Notes under the pieces: model-generated
Told to the model about the DNA's origin: nothing
The model's database searches: none
The model's input: only the letters and a program-made list of their open reading frames with translations
NCBI GenBank assembly: GCA_029976065.1
Contig: JARKNV010000030.1
Span: 1 to 47,112, forward strand
From: Selenomonadales bacterium
GTDB taxonomy: Bacteria; Bacillota; Negativicutes; Sporomusales; UBA7701
Length of the DNA stretch: 47,112 bases
Direction: 5' to 3'
Translations under genes and position numbers: made by a program
In this document: piece after piece, positions 1 to 8,180 of the stretch
Layout of the letters: each line of letters starts with the position of its first letter
Numbering within the stretch: the stretch's first letter is position 1

Positions 1-1
1 C

Positions 2-1201
2 ACCACCCTCCGGGAACCCGGCATCTTTCAGCACCGCATCATCCGCCGCGACGGGTCCGTCCGCACCGTCAGGGTATGGCGCGGCGTCATTAACCGCGAT
101 GCCGCCGGCAACCCGGAAAAAATCTTCGGCGGCAACCAGGACATCACCGACGAAATCCTCGCCAAAAACGCCCTCCGGGAAAGCGAGGAACGTCAGAACG
201 CCACCCTCGGCGCCCTGCCGGACCTGCTGCTGCGCCTCGATGACGACGGCAAGCTGCTCGACTACCGCATCCCCGAACAATACGCCGCCTACCTCATAAC
301 CGCCGCCGCCTACGACACCGTCGACGCCCTGCTGCCCGCCCCGCTCGCGCAGACCGTCAAAGACCTTGCCGGCTCCGCGCTGCTCCAGGGAAAAACCAAA
401 ACCGCCAACTACTCCGGCCAACTGGGCGGCGCGGCCTGCGCCTTCGAAATCCGCACCGCGCCCGTCGGCGACAACCAGGCCCTCGTCCTCCTCCGCGACC
501 AGACGGAACTCTACCGCGCCCAGCGGGAAGTCCAGCGCCTCGACAGCCTCAACCTCCTCGGCGAAATGGCCGCCAGCATCGGCCACGAAATAAGAAACCC
601 CCTCACCACCGTCCGCGGCTACCTCCAGTTTCTCTCCGCCAAAGAACCCTTCAACACCCGCGACAGCATGTTCCGGATCATGATCGCCGAACTCGACCGC
701 ACCAACGCCATCATCTCCCAATTCCTCGCCCTGGCGAAAAACAAAGCCGTCAACATGGAAACAAAAAACCTCAACACCGTCATCGCCGCCATCTACCCGC
801 TGCTCGAAGTCGACGCCGCCGCCGCCAACAAAACCGTAATCCTCGACCTCGAACCCGAGCTGCCGGACACCAGCCTCGACGAAAGCGAATTCCGGCAGCT
901 GCTCATCAACCTCGTGCGCAACGGCCTCGAAGCCATGGCCGACAACGGCTGCCTCAAAATCTCCACCGCCGGCGACGGCGACCACGTCATCCTCGCCATC
1001 CGCGACCAAGGCCCGGGAATACCGGACAGCGTCGTCGCCCAGATCGGCACCCCCTTCGTCACCACCAAAGAAAACGGCACCGGCCTCGGCCTGTCCGTCT
1101 GCTACAGCATCGCCGCCCGCCACGGCGCCCTCATCGACTTCGTCACCGGCGCCGACGGCACCGAATTCGTCGTCCGCTTCCAAGCCTGCCGGCCCCGCTA
1201 G
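2..1201 (+). CDS. PAS-containing sensor histidine kinase (5' end missing)
   Basis: The frame is open from base 2, so the start lies outside the window; about 399 residues are visible. The first part, with the sequence FQHRIIRRDGSVR and later FGGNQDITDE, is typical of the end of a PAS/PAC domain, and a second PAS-like stretch (LGALPDLLLRLDDDGKLLDY) follows. A HisKA phospho-acceptor box is clear: GEMAASIGHEIRNPLTTVRG, with the His of GHEIRNP as the expected phosphorylation site. The HATPase domain shows the N box (LINLVRNGLEAM), G1 box (DQGPGIP) and G2 box (GTGLGLSVCYSI). The C-terminus is complete and a terminator follows. It autophosphorylates and passes phosphate to a response regulator; the resemblance to sporulation-type kinases (KinA-like PAS kinases) is suggestive only. 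No partner regulator is adjacent. Confidence 0.93.
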   Translation, partial: TTLREPGIFQHRIIRRDGSVRTVRVWRGVINRDAAGNPEKIFGGNQDITDEILAKNALRESEERQNATLGALPDLLLRLDDDGKLLDYRIPEQYAAYLITAAAYDTVDALLPAPLAQTVKDLAGSALLQGKTKTANYSGQLGGAACAFEIRTAPVGDNQALVLLRDQTELYRAQREVQRLDSLNLLGEMAASIGHEIRNPLTTVRGYLQFLSAKEPFNTRDSMFRIMIAELDRTNAIISQFLALAKNKAVNMETKNLNTVIAAIYPLLEVDAAAANKTVILDLEPELPDTSLDESEFRQLLINLVRNGLEAMADNGCLKISTAGDGDHVILAIRDQGPGIPDSVVAQIGTPFVTTKENGTGLGLSVCYSIAARHGALIDFVTGADGTEFVVRFQACRPR

Positions 1202-1239
1202 CCGCCCGGGCGCCGATATCCCCTACAAACAACAGAAAA

Positions 1240-1262
1240 CCCGCGTACTGCGCGGGCTTTTT
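1240..1262 (+). terminator. Rho-independent terminator after the histidine kinase
   Basis: CCCGCG and CGCGGG arms around a five-base loop, followed directly by a run of T. It lies 39 bases after the kinase stop codon. Confidence 0.8.
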
Positions 1263-1263
1263 C

Positions 1264-1345
1264 CTCGAGCGCGATCACCCCGGAGGCGGTGTTGGTCAGT
1301 TTGCCCCAGTTAGCGAAACTGTATATTGTGCCGCTGTTGGTCAGC
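1264..1345 (-). pseudogene. possible remnant of a beta-solenoid (autotransporter-like) repeat protein
   Basis: Read on the minus strand the translation is ELTNSGTIYSFANWGKLTNT followed by ASGVIALEE. The alternating LTNSGTI / LTNTASGVI pattern is what repeats of haemagglutinin-like beta-helix proteins look like. Only about 27 residues are present, there is no start codon or ribosome binding site, and the stretch runs into the terminator region. It may be the tail of a decayed surface protein or a chance resemblance. Confidence 0.25.
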
Positions 1346-1688
1346 TCGCGAAGAGAAAGGCGCGGGCGGCGCGGATGACGGCCGGCCGCTGCCCGGTGAG
1401 GTAGACGGCGGTCATGAGGACCAGCGGGATGACGGCCAGGGCGCTCAGCTGGTGGATGACGGCCCAGCGGAGCTTGTCGGCCGGGGCCGGGCTGAAGGTT
1501 ATCATGACCAGCGCGACCAGCCAGACGACCCTGGCGAACGTGCTGAGGGCGAGGCACGTTCGCCAGGTGTATACGGTCAGCGCCAGCAGCACCGCCGCCG
1601 ACAGGAGATATACCCATATGTCGTTGATCGGATGGTAGATCAGCGCCTGCAGCGCCGGCCCGCCGGCCAATGGAGAAAACACGTTCAT
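1341..1688 (-). CDS. small four-helix integral membrane protein, function unknown
   Basis: 115 residues, nearly all hydrophobic, with about four membrane segments: around residues 22-42, 47-65, 78-95 and 98-112. Short charged loops (TWRTC, APADKLRW, GQRPAVIRAAR) separate them. The ATG is preceded on the minus strand by GAAAGG at a plausible distance. I do not recognise a family; the pattern resembles small DUF membrane proteins or the membrane part of a cytochrome b561-like protein, but no haem-ligand His pair is evident. It stands alone, convergent with the kinase upstream. Longer overlapping frames on both strands here lack membrane or domain character and were not chosen. Confidence 0.6.
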   Translation of the reverse strand: MNVFSPLAGGPALQALIYHPINDIWVYLLSAAVLLALTVYTWRTCLALSTFARVVWLVALVMITFSPAPADKLRWAVIHQLSALAVIPLVLMTAVYLTGQRPAVIRAARAFLFAS

Positions 1689-1928
1689 AAGAAAGCCTTT
1701 CGCGCCTGCCGCTCCCCGAAAGGGGCGTTTTATTTGTCATTATTCGGCAAATAACATCTTTTTCCTACTTTTTCCTCGCATCCTTCACGGAGCGTAGTCA
1801 ACCACCGGCCCGCAGCCCCTCCGGGGTGCCCCTCTGATTAAACAATAATTATTAAACGAAAATAATTATTGACAAAATGGCGGGAAAATGGTAAAAATAA
1901 AGCAAAGATATCTATGGAGATGATTACC

Positions 1929-2117
1929 GTGAAACCCGTGAAAGCAGTTAAACCGACCTTTTCACGGCAGCCGGATGAACAGGCCAAGTTCAATTATCTC
2001 ATCCACCTGCTCGTGCGGGTCAAAGGGAAAACCGGCCGTCCCTCGGGCGAAATCGTCAGCGCCCTCCTCACGCGGGGCAAGGACGAAATCAACTGGAACA
2101 GGGCGAAGTGCCTGTAA
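1929..2117 (+). CDS. small basic hypothetical protein
   Basis: A GTG start is chosen because GGAG lies nine bases before it; upstream in-frame ATG codons lack a spaced ribosome binding site. The product is 62 residues, beginning MKPVKAVKPTFSRQ, basic and without a signal peptide or membrane segment. The middle (FNYLIHLLVRVKGKTGRPSGEIVSAL) could form helices. It follows an AT-rich stretch and is closed by a strong hairpin at 2132-2167, so it appears to be its own transcription unit. No family recognised. Confidence 0.5.
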   Translation: MKPVKAVKPTFSRQPDEQAKFNYLIHLLVRVKGKTGRPSGEIVSALLTRGKDEINWNRAKCL

Positions 2118-2131
2118 GCCGCATACATATG

Positions 2132-2167
2132 CAGAAATCCCCGGTCTATAAAGGCCGGGGATTTCTG
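2132..2167 (+). terminator. hairpin terminator
   Basis: CAGAAATCCCCGG and its complement around a short loop TCTATAAAG. The same stem and loop recur almost unchanged at 3961-3994. It ends the 1929-2117 gene. Confidence 0.7.
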
Positions 2168-2265
2168 TGTCGTCTTGCCCGGCGGGGGCGGCCTCCTCCG
2201 GCGTTCGAACGGCATTTTCCTCGAACCTGCCGGCCATGAATTAGCTAATTTTGGCGGCGAGAGCA

Positions 2266-2294
2266 TTGACAGGAGCGGCAAAATAGTCTAAAAT
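2266..2294 (+). promoter_or_regulatory. sigma-A promoter of the arsR-type gene
   Basis: TTGACA at 2266-2271, a 17-base spacer, then TAAAAT at 2289-2294. This is a near-consensus vegetative promoter placed just upstream of the regulator gene. Confidence 0.75.
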
Positions 2295-2297
2295 TAA

Positions 2298-2313
2298 TTC
2301 GACGGTTATCGAA
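2298..2313 (+). promoter_or_regulatory. candidate ArsR operator (inverted repeat)
   Basis: TTCGA-CGGTTA-TCGAA, an inverted repeat directly downstream of the -10 box, over the expected transcription start. A related half site, TTCGATAGTTAT, lies at 2671-2682 ahead of the aldo/keto reductase gene. ArsR proteins usually bind imperfect inverted repeats overlapping their own promoter; the assignment here is inferred. Confidence 0.5.
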
Positions 2314-2344
2314 GTATGATATGACGGAAATAGAGGTAGCAAAA

Positions 2345-2641
2345 GTGGATACAAAGAGAATGGCCAAGGTATTCAAGGCGCTCTCCCATCCCCACCGGTT
2401 GGAGCTGTACCTGAAAATCGCCCAAGCGCACGAAGCCAGCTTTGAAAGCGGCTGCGAATGCTTTGTCACCGATATAATCGCCTCTTTGCCGATCGGCGCT
2501 CCGACCATCTCGCACCATATCAAGGAACTGGCGAACGCCGACCTGATCAGTACGGAAAGGAAAGGAAAATATCTGATCTGCAGGGTGAATGAGGAGTTGG
2601 TCGAGGAGGTCGGCCGGCTGCTGGCCCTACAGCATAAATAG
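2345..2641 (+). CDS. ArsR/SmtB-family transcriptional regulator
   Basis: 98 residues from a GTG start preceded by AGAGGT at seven bases. An ATG at 2321 is also in frame but has no ribosome binding site and would sit close to the predicted transcription start. The sequence MAKVFKALSHPHRLELYLKI is the classic first helices of ArsR winged-helix proteins. The recognition-helix region is IGAPTISHHIKELANADLIS, followed by the wing (ERKGKYLICRVN). A Cys pair in ESGCECF lies between the first helices and the HTH and could bind metal or sense thiol chemistry; this is inferred. It probably controls itself and the aldo/keto reductase 126 bases downstream, since both have TTCGA-type sites upstream. Confidence 0.9.
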   Translation: MDTKRMAKVFKALSHPHRLELYLKIAQAHEASFESGCECFVTDIIASLPIGAPTISHHIKELANADLISTERKGKYLICRVNEELVEEVGRLLALQHK

Positions 2642-2767
2642 TCCGGCCCGCCCTTTAAATCGCCTTAAAATTCGATAGTTATAAAAATATTGAAACATAC
2701 GGAGGGCACCCCGCCTAGCGGGTAGGGAATAAATGCCGATCAACAAAAACATAAAGGTGGGATTGAT

Positions 2768-3916
2768 ATGCTGTACAGAAAGTATGGCAAGACCGGTGAA
2801 AAGGTTTCTGTTCTGGGATTTGGCTGCATGCGGCTGCCGATAATCGGCAAAGATCCGACGAATATCGACGAGGGCCAGGCAATCGGCATGCTCCGCTATG
2901 CCATCGACGCCGGCGTCAATTACGTCGACACCGCGTACCCGTATCACGGCGCCGGCTTCACCCAGGGCGGGGCCAGCGAGCCGCTTGTCGCCAAGGCCTT
3001 GAAAGACGGCTACCGGGAAAAAGTCAACCTCGCCACCAAGCTGCCGAGCTGGTTGGTGAAAACCAGGGCCGACATGGACAAATACCTCAACGAGCAGTTG
3101 GCGCGTCTGGAAACGGATGTAATCGACTTTTACCTGGTCCATAACCTGAACCAAGGTGTCTGGCCTGCGCTGAAAGCAGCCGGCATCGCCGAATTTCTCG
3201 ATCAGGCGATTAAGGACGGGCGAATCCGCCACGCCGGATTTTCCTTCCATGACCAGGTCGGCTTGTTTAAGGAAATCGTCGATTATTATGACTGGTCTTT
3301 TTGCCAGATCCAGTATAATTACCTGGACGAAAAGTTCCAGGCCGGCAGGGAAGGGCTGGAGTATGCGGCCCGGAAAGGGTTGGGCATTGCGGTCATGGAG
3401 CCCCTGAAAGGCGGCAATCTGGTCCGCCTGCCCGCGGAAGTCAAAGCGATCTTCGCGCGGGCAGGCGTCGAAAGAACGCCGGCGGAATGGGCTCTCAGAT
3501 GGGTGTGGAATCATCCGGAAGTATCCGTGGTATTGAGCGGCATGACGGCTATGGAACATGTCGTCGAGAATATCCGCGTGGCCCGTGAAGGCGCGGCGAA
3601 CTCCCTGACGGCGGAAGAAACGGCAACTATCGATGCAGTGAAGACGCTGTTCAGGGAAAGAATAAAAATAAATTGTACCGCGTGCGCCTATTGTATGCCT
3701 TGCCCCGCCGGCATCAACATTCCCGGCTGCTTTGCCGCCTACAACGACCATTGGGTTTTTGAAGGCAGTCCCGAAGCGCGGAACGTGTACGGAATTTTAG
3801 CGAAGATCGCCGCGCCGGCGTCCAAATGCCTGGCGTGCGGCAAGTGCGAAAGCCACTGCCCGCAGGCGATCGGGATTCGCGAAGAACTGAAAAAAGTAAC
3901 AGCGCTGTTCGAATAA
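2768..3916 (+). CDS. aldo/keto reductase with C-terminal 4Fe-4S ferredoxin-like domain
   Basis: 382 residues. Residues 1-290 form an aldo/keto reductase barrel: GFGCMRLP, GVNYVDTAYPYHG (Asp and Tyr of the catalytic tetrad), ATKLPSW (Lys) and DFYLVHN (His). The C-terminal 80 residues hold two Cys clusters, CTACAYCMPCPAGI and CLACGKCESHCPQ, the signature of the Fe-S-containing aldo/keto reductases common in anaerobes. These are thought to move electrons between a carbonyl substrate and ferredoxin-like carriers; the substrate is unknown. The ATG has AAAGGTGGG upstream. It follows the ArsR gene and probably belongs to its regulon. It converges on the formate dehydrogenase gene at a shared terminator. 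Confidence 0.93.
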   Translation: MLYRKYGKTGEKVSVLGFGCMRLPIIGKDPTNIDEGQAIGMLRYAIDAGVNYVDTAYPYHGAGFTQGGASEPLVAKALKDGYREKVNLATKLPSWLVKTRADMDKYLNEQLARLETDVIDFYLVHNLNQGVWPALKAAGIAEFLDQAIKDGRIRHAGFSFHDQVGLFKEIVDYYDWSFCQIQYNYLDEKFQAGREGLEYAARKGLGIAVMEPLKGGNLVRLPAEVKAIFARAGVERTPAEWALRWVWNHPEVSVVLSGMTAMEHVVENIRVAREGAANSLTAEETATIDAVKTLFRERIKINCTACAYCMPCPAGINIPGCFAAYNDHWVFEGSPEARNVYGILAKIAAPASKCLACGKCESHCPQAIGIREELKKVTALFE

Positions 3917-3960
3917 CGCCGGCCTGGCAGGCGGCGGCTTCAGCGGAGCGGCGCGACCAC

Positions 3961-3994
3961 AGAAATCCCCGGCCTATAAAGGCCGGGGATTTTC
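3961..3994. terminator. bidirectional terminator between the reductase and fdh
   Basis: AGAAATCCCCGGCC and its complement around TATAA, with A- and T-rich flanks on both sides. It serves the convergent genes ending at 3916 (+) and 3999 (-). Confidence 0.8.
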
Positions 3995-3998
3995 TCCG

Positions 3999-6500
3999 TT
4001 ATCTTGCCTTCCTGATATCCACCAGGCAGGTTTTGGCTGTCGGCGTGCCGGCCGTCGGATCGGCGGCGGCGCTCGTGACGGCGTTCGCGCCCAGCGCCGA
4101 TGCCGCCCGGCCGAGCGGCATCGCCACCGTGTGGACGGTCCGCCCGCCGGCCGTCAGCGGCCGCAGCGCGCCGCTCACCCGCACCGTGGCATGCGTCTCG
4201 CCGCGGGCCGACGCCACCGCCGCCTTATCGCCGTCCGCCAGCCCCAGTTCGTCCGCCAGCGCCGCCGACACCTCCACCGTCACGGCCGTCTCGTCGCCGG
4301 CCGGAGCGGCATAGGTCGTCAGCACATAGGGGAAAACGGCTTTTCCGCCTGTGGCCGGCGCCCGCAACAGGGGGGTGGCGTTGACCGCCGGGTGGAGGGC
4401 GTTGGCCAGCGGGCTCTCCGCCGGCTCGTAGTGTTCCGGCAAAGGGCCGTCCAGGCACACGGCCGCCACCCTCGCCGGCGCCGCTTCCCCCTTGCGCCGG
4501 CTGGCGTACGGGGCCGCGAACAGGCGGGCCGTCCCCTCGGCGGTGGCGAAAACGCCGTCCTCGTACAATATCGATTGATTATGCGGCCAGGCGAAGGTCC
4601 TTCCCGCCGCCAGCGCCTCGGCCGCCCCGGCATACAGCCGGCAGGCGCGGCCGATTTCCGCCAGCACCTTTTTCGCGTCCGCCGGCCGGCCGTAATCCCA
4701 CCGCGCCGCCAGCAAAGGCGCGTCCTGCGCCGCCCGGCTGGCCGCGTACAGCGAGCGCACCGCCCGGAAGAGCCGGTCGATTATCGCCAGATCGGGCCTT
4801 GCCAGTCCCGCCGGGCGGAGGAGCTGCTGCTGCCGTTGGACGAGGCGGCTGCCGCTGGTCAGCGAACCGTCCTTCTCGTAAAAGTGGGCCGCCGGCAAAA
4901 ACAGCACCTCCGTCTTGACCGCTGCCGGCCGCACGCCGGGCAGCCGCCAGAACTCGGCCGTCTCCGACGGGAAGAGATCAACCACCGCCAGCGTGTCGAG
5001 CGCCGCCAGCGCCTGGGTCGCCAGGCGGTTGTCGGGGGTGCCGGTCAGCGGGTTGATGCCCACCGCCAGCGCCGCCTTGAATTGCCCGGCCGCCATGGCC
5101 GCCAGCATCGGCAGATAGGTGGCCGGCTTGTCCGCCCCCCGGCGCGGCAGCCAGCGGTAGCACTCGTCCGGACTCCCCGCGAACCACGCCGCCAGCAGCG
5201 CCGCGAGGTCGCCGGCCGCTTCCGTGCCGTGGCGGGCCGCGTAGTCCGTGAGCGTCTCCTCCCCGTGCGCCGGCGCCGGCAGATAGCCGGGCAGGCTGGT
5301 GGCGAGGCCGCCGAGGTCGGTCGACCCCTGCACGTTCGCCTCGCCCCTGAGCGCGTTCACCCCGCCGCCCGCCACCCCAACGGCCCCCAGGAGCAGCGAC
5401 AGGATGGCGTAGCAGCGGATCGTCTGCACCGCCGTCGTATGCTGCGTTATGCCCAAAGCGTACAGGATGGCCAGCGGCCGCCGTCCCGCCACCGCGGCCG
5501 CCAGCTCCTCGATGGTCGCCGCCGGCACGCCGGTTATGTCCGCCGCCGTCGCCGCCTCGTAGCGGCTGAAGTGCCCCCGCAGGTGGCTGAAAACCGTTCC
5601 CGGCGCGTCGATATCCGCCGCCATGGCCGGGCGGCCCCCGCCGTCGAGCCGATAAGCCCAGCGGGAAATGTCATAGCTCCCGGCGGCGGCGTCATAGCCC
5701 GCGAACAGCCCATCCGTGAAGTCGTAGCCGGGATTCACCGCATAGCGGGCGTTCGTGCGCCGCGTTACATACTCGCGGTCGAACAATTCTTTTTTCAGGA
5801 TAATGTTTATCACCGCCCCCAGCAGGGCGATGTCGCTGCCGGGGCGGAGCTGGGCGAAAACGTCGGCCTGGGCGGCGGTTGCGGTGCGGCGGGGGTCGAC
5901 GACCACCACCTTCGCCCCGGCCGCCCGCGCGGCCAGCACCTGCCGCATCGCCGCCGGATGGTTGTCGGCCGCGTTGGCCCCGGCGATCAGCACCGTTCCG
6001 GCCTTGTCCAGATCGGCCCACGAATTTGTCGTCGCCCCGTACCCGAATGTCGATGACAGACCTGCCACCGTGGGGGCGTGTCAGACGCGGGCCTGGTGCT
6101 CGATATACGGCGACCCCAGCAGGCGGCTGAACTTGGCGAGCAGATAGCTTTCCTCGTTCGTTATCGCCGCCGAGCCGAACACCGCGATGCCGTCGGTGCG
6201 GGCGTCGTCATGGACCCAGCCCGCGTCGCGCGCCTCCTTCAGCCGCGCAGCAAGCCGGGCGATCGCCTGCCGCCAGGTGATTTCCCGCCACTCGCCGGCG
6301 CCCGCCGGGCGCCACAGTGGCCGGGTGACGCGGCCCGGCTGGCCGCGGTGGCAGTCCGGACCGGCCTTGGGGCACAGGGCACCCTGGCTGACGGGGTGGG
6401 CGGGGTCGCCCCGGACGGCGACGATTTCATTCTTGTTTACCGTAAACAGGGCGCCGCAGCCCCCGGAGCAAAAACGGCAAATTCCTGGAATTGTCGGCAT
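3999..6500 (-). CDS. fdhF: selenocysteine-containing formate dehydrogenase, molybdopterin catalytic subunit
   Basis: One gene interrupted by an in-frame UGA at 6081-6083, read here as selenocysteine (residue 140 of 833). The flanking residues, HQARV-(Sec)-HAPTVAGL, match the active site of molybdenum/tungsten formate dehydrogenases such as E. coli FdhF. A SECIS hairpin follows at once. The N-terminus carries a 4Fe-4S motif (CRFCSGGCGALF, then ALCPKAG), followed by the molybdopterin domains (LIAGANAADNHP, VVVVDPRRTATA, GGGVNALRGEANVQGS) and the C-terminal dinucleotide-binding domain (VEVSAALADELGLADGD). It oxidises formate to CO2 or the reverse. No Fe-S or flavin partner subunit is nearby, so it may act alone with ferredoxin or with subunits encoded elsewhere. 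Ribosome binding site GGGAGG lies upstream of the ATG, next to the GTCAG repeat array. Confidence 0.93.
6051..6070 (-). promoter_or_regulatory. bacterial SECIS element of fdhF
   Basis: On the minus strand, beginning 11 bases after the UGA, CGGTGGC and GTCATCG pair over seven base pairs (two of them G-U) around the loop AGGTCT. The GCAGGTCTG loop region is the same as in the E. coli fdhF SECIS as I remember it. It recruits SelB and Sec-tRNA to recode the UGA. Confidence 0.85.
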
Positions 6501-6532
6501 ACTAAAGTCAATACCTCCCGGTCGGGCATGTT

Positions 6533-6618
6533 GTCAGAGCGGACGTCAGGGTAAAAGACAGGCAAAAGTCAGTGCTTTTGTCAGGGAAAATGTCAGGGTT
6601 TTTGTCAGCGTTTGTCAG
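6533..6618. repeat. array of eight GTCAG repeats at about 12-base spacing
   Basis: GTCAG begins at 6533, 6545, 6568, 6580, 6592, 6604 and 6614, with a GACAG variant at 6557. The steps are 12, 12, 11, 12, 12, 12 and 10. Spacer bases are mostly A- or T-runs. The array lies between the divergent fdhF (-) and deacetylase (+) genes, upstream of both. It could be a multi-site binding region for a regulator; a simple minisatellite is the alternative. Confidence 0.75.
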
Positions 6619-6706
6619 AGCCGGTCCATACCTCTCATTGTAGTAAATTTATCTCCCCGTGGCAACTTCCCCCGCCCGGTTCTACTGGGCGGACAGGCAT
6701 CATAGA

Positions 6707-6729
6707 CTGTCAGTGAACGATACTGACAG
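6707..6729. promoter_or_regulatory. inverted repeat CTGTCAGT/ACTGACAG before the deacetylase
   Basis: A perfect 8-bp inverted repeat with a 7-base spacer (GAACGAT). Each arm contains the GTCAG word of the nearby array. The 3' arm touches the AGGAGG ribosome binding site of the 6742 gene, so a bound protein, or the hairpin in mRNA, could affect translation. Confidence 0.5.
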
Positions 6730-6741
6730 GAGGACGATGCT

Positions 6742-8064
6742 TTGCAGATAGCGATTATCGGCGCAACCTTTTTAGCCTTGCTGGCCGGGCCTCTACCGGC
6801 CGCGGCCGCCCTGCCGGCCGTCGTCGACCGGGTGCCGGCCGCAAAAACGGTGGCCCTGACGGTGGAGGACGCCGACGGCGCGGCCGAGTTCGCGGCGGTG
6901 CTCAAGCTGTGCCGGGACGAGAAGATAAAAGTCACCTTCTTCATCAAGGGCGAGGCCCTGGCGGCGTTGCCGGTGAAACAGGCGGCGGCGGACGGCCACG
7001 AATTCGGCAACCACGGCTGGCGCCACGAATACTGGGCCGAGTTCAGCGACGAGGCGATCGCCGCCGACCTCGCGGCCGGGGCCAGGGCGGCGCAGGCGGC
7101 CGCAGGCGTGGCGCCGCGCGTAATAAGGCCGCCTTATAATTATTACGGCGACAATTTCCGCCGGGCGGCGGCCGGGCTGACGCCGGCGGCGGCCGTGGTC
7201 CGGGGCGTTGACACAGGCGACTGGCTGGTGGATTCGCCGGCGGCGGTGGTCGAGCAGCTCCGCGGGGCGGTGAGCGACGGGGCGATCATCAACGTGAACA
7301 TGAAGGCGAAGGCGGCTGCCGAGGCGCTGCCGGCGATCGTCCGCGACCTCAAGGAGCGGGGCTTCGCGCTGGCGACGGTAAGCGAACTGCTACGCAAGGG
7401 TCAGCCGGTCGCGCCGGCCCCGCCGGCAGCAGCGCCGCAGGCGGGAAGCCCTCTCACGGTACTGCGGCGGAGCGAGAGCGGCCGGCCGTGTGTGGCGCTG
7501 ACCTTCGATGACGGCGGTCCTGAGTGGCGGGTGAACGAAATCCTCGATGTGCTCAAGGAGGCGGGGGTGAAGGGCACTTTTTTCCTGTTGGGCGAGTGGG
7601 TGAGAGCCAACCCGGAGGCGGTGCGCCGCATGGCGGCCGAAGGGCATGAGCTGGCGAACCATTCCTATTCCCATCCCCGCTTCAGCTGGCTGGATGCGGC
7701 GGCGATGAGGGGGGAAATCCTCGCCGCCCGCGCCGCCCTGCGGGAGGTGGCGGGCCGGGACGGGGCGCTGTTCTTCCGGCCGCCGTACGGGGCGTACAAC
7801 GGCACGCTGACAAGCCTGCTGGCCGAGCTCGGTTACCGGGCGCTGGTGATGTGGGACGTGGACAGCCGTGACTGGTCCGGACTGGCCGCGGCGACGATCG
7901 CCCGCCAGGTGACCGAGGAGGCGTCGGCGGGGTCGGTCGTGCTTTTCCACCTGCACGGCGCGCACACCGCCGAGGCGCTGCGCGAGATCATTCCAAGCCT
8001 GCGGGCCAAGGGTTACGGGCTGACGACGGTTGGCGGCCTGTTCGGCGGCGACGGTGGATATTAA
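6742..8064 (+). CDS. exported protein with two NodB polysaccharide deacetylase domains
   Basis: 440 residues from a TTG start, chosen because AGGAGG lies eight bases upstream and the nearby ATG frame closes at once. Residues 1-21 form a signal peptide (IAIIGATFLALLAGPLPAAA). The second NodB domain (about 245-435) has all the usual motifs: TFDDG, HSYSHPRFSW (His ligands), RPPYGAYN and LFHLHGAHT. The first (about 30-215) is related but altered: the TFDDG position reads TVEDAD and the final His motif reads NVNMKAK, though NHGWRH and RPPYNYY remain. The first domain is probably inactive or binding-only. The family removes acetyl groups from peptidoglycan or chitin-like glycans in the envelope; in spore formers, PdaA-type members modify cortex. 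Confidence 0.9.
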   Translation: MQIAIIGATFLALLAGPLPAAAALPAVVDRVPAAKTVALTVEDADGAAEFAAVLKLCRDEKIKVTFFIKGEALAALPVKQAAADGHEFGNHGWRHEYWAEFSDEAIAADLAAGARAAQAAAGVAPRVIRPPYNYYGDNFRRAAAGLTPAAAVVRGVDTGDWLVDSPAAVVEQLRGAVSDGAIINVNMKAKAAAEALPAIVRDLKERGFALATVSELLRKGQPVAPAPPAAAPQAGSPLTVLRRSESGRPCVALTFDDGGPEWRVNEILDVLKEAGVKGTFFLLGEWVRANPEAVRRMAAEGHELANHSYSHPRFSWLDAAAMRGEILAARAALREVAGRDGALFFRPPYGAYNGTLTSLLAELGYRALVMWDVDSRDWSGLAAATIARQVTEEASAGSVVLFHLHGAHTAEALREIIPSLRAKGYGLTTVGGLFGGDGGY

Positions 8065-8180
8065 CGGGATAAAAAAATATAATATTACAGACAGAGGAGT
8101 TTCGGAGGCAGGCGGGCAGGAAATCGTTACCTATGGGGCTAAGTATATAGGATAAATTGCTGCGTGAGGTGGATGTTATC

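Noticed and set aside
4131..6056. Long open frame (641 codons) on the plus strand opposite fdhF
   Set aside because: Arg/Gly/Pro-rich translation with no domain; it mirrors the high GC of the real minus-strand gene, whose motifs are unmistakable.
6081..6083. Treating the UGA as a true stop, giving two separate genes
   Set aside because: Active-site context and SECIS hairpin support read-through as selenocysteine.
6533..6618. GTCAG repeats as a CRISPR array
   Set aside because: Repeat unit is only 5 bases, steps are 12 bases, and there are no unique 30-base spacers or cas genes.
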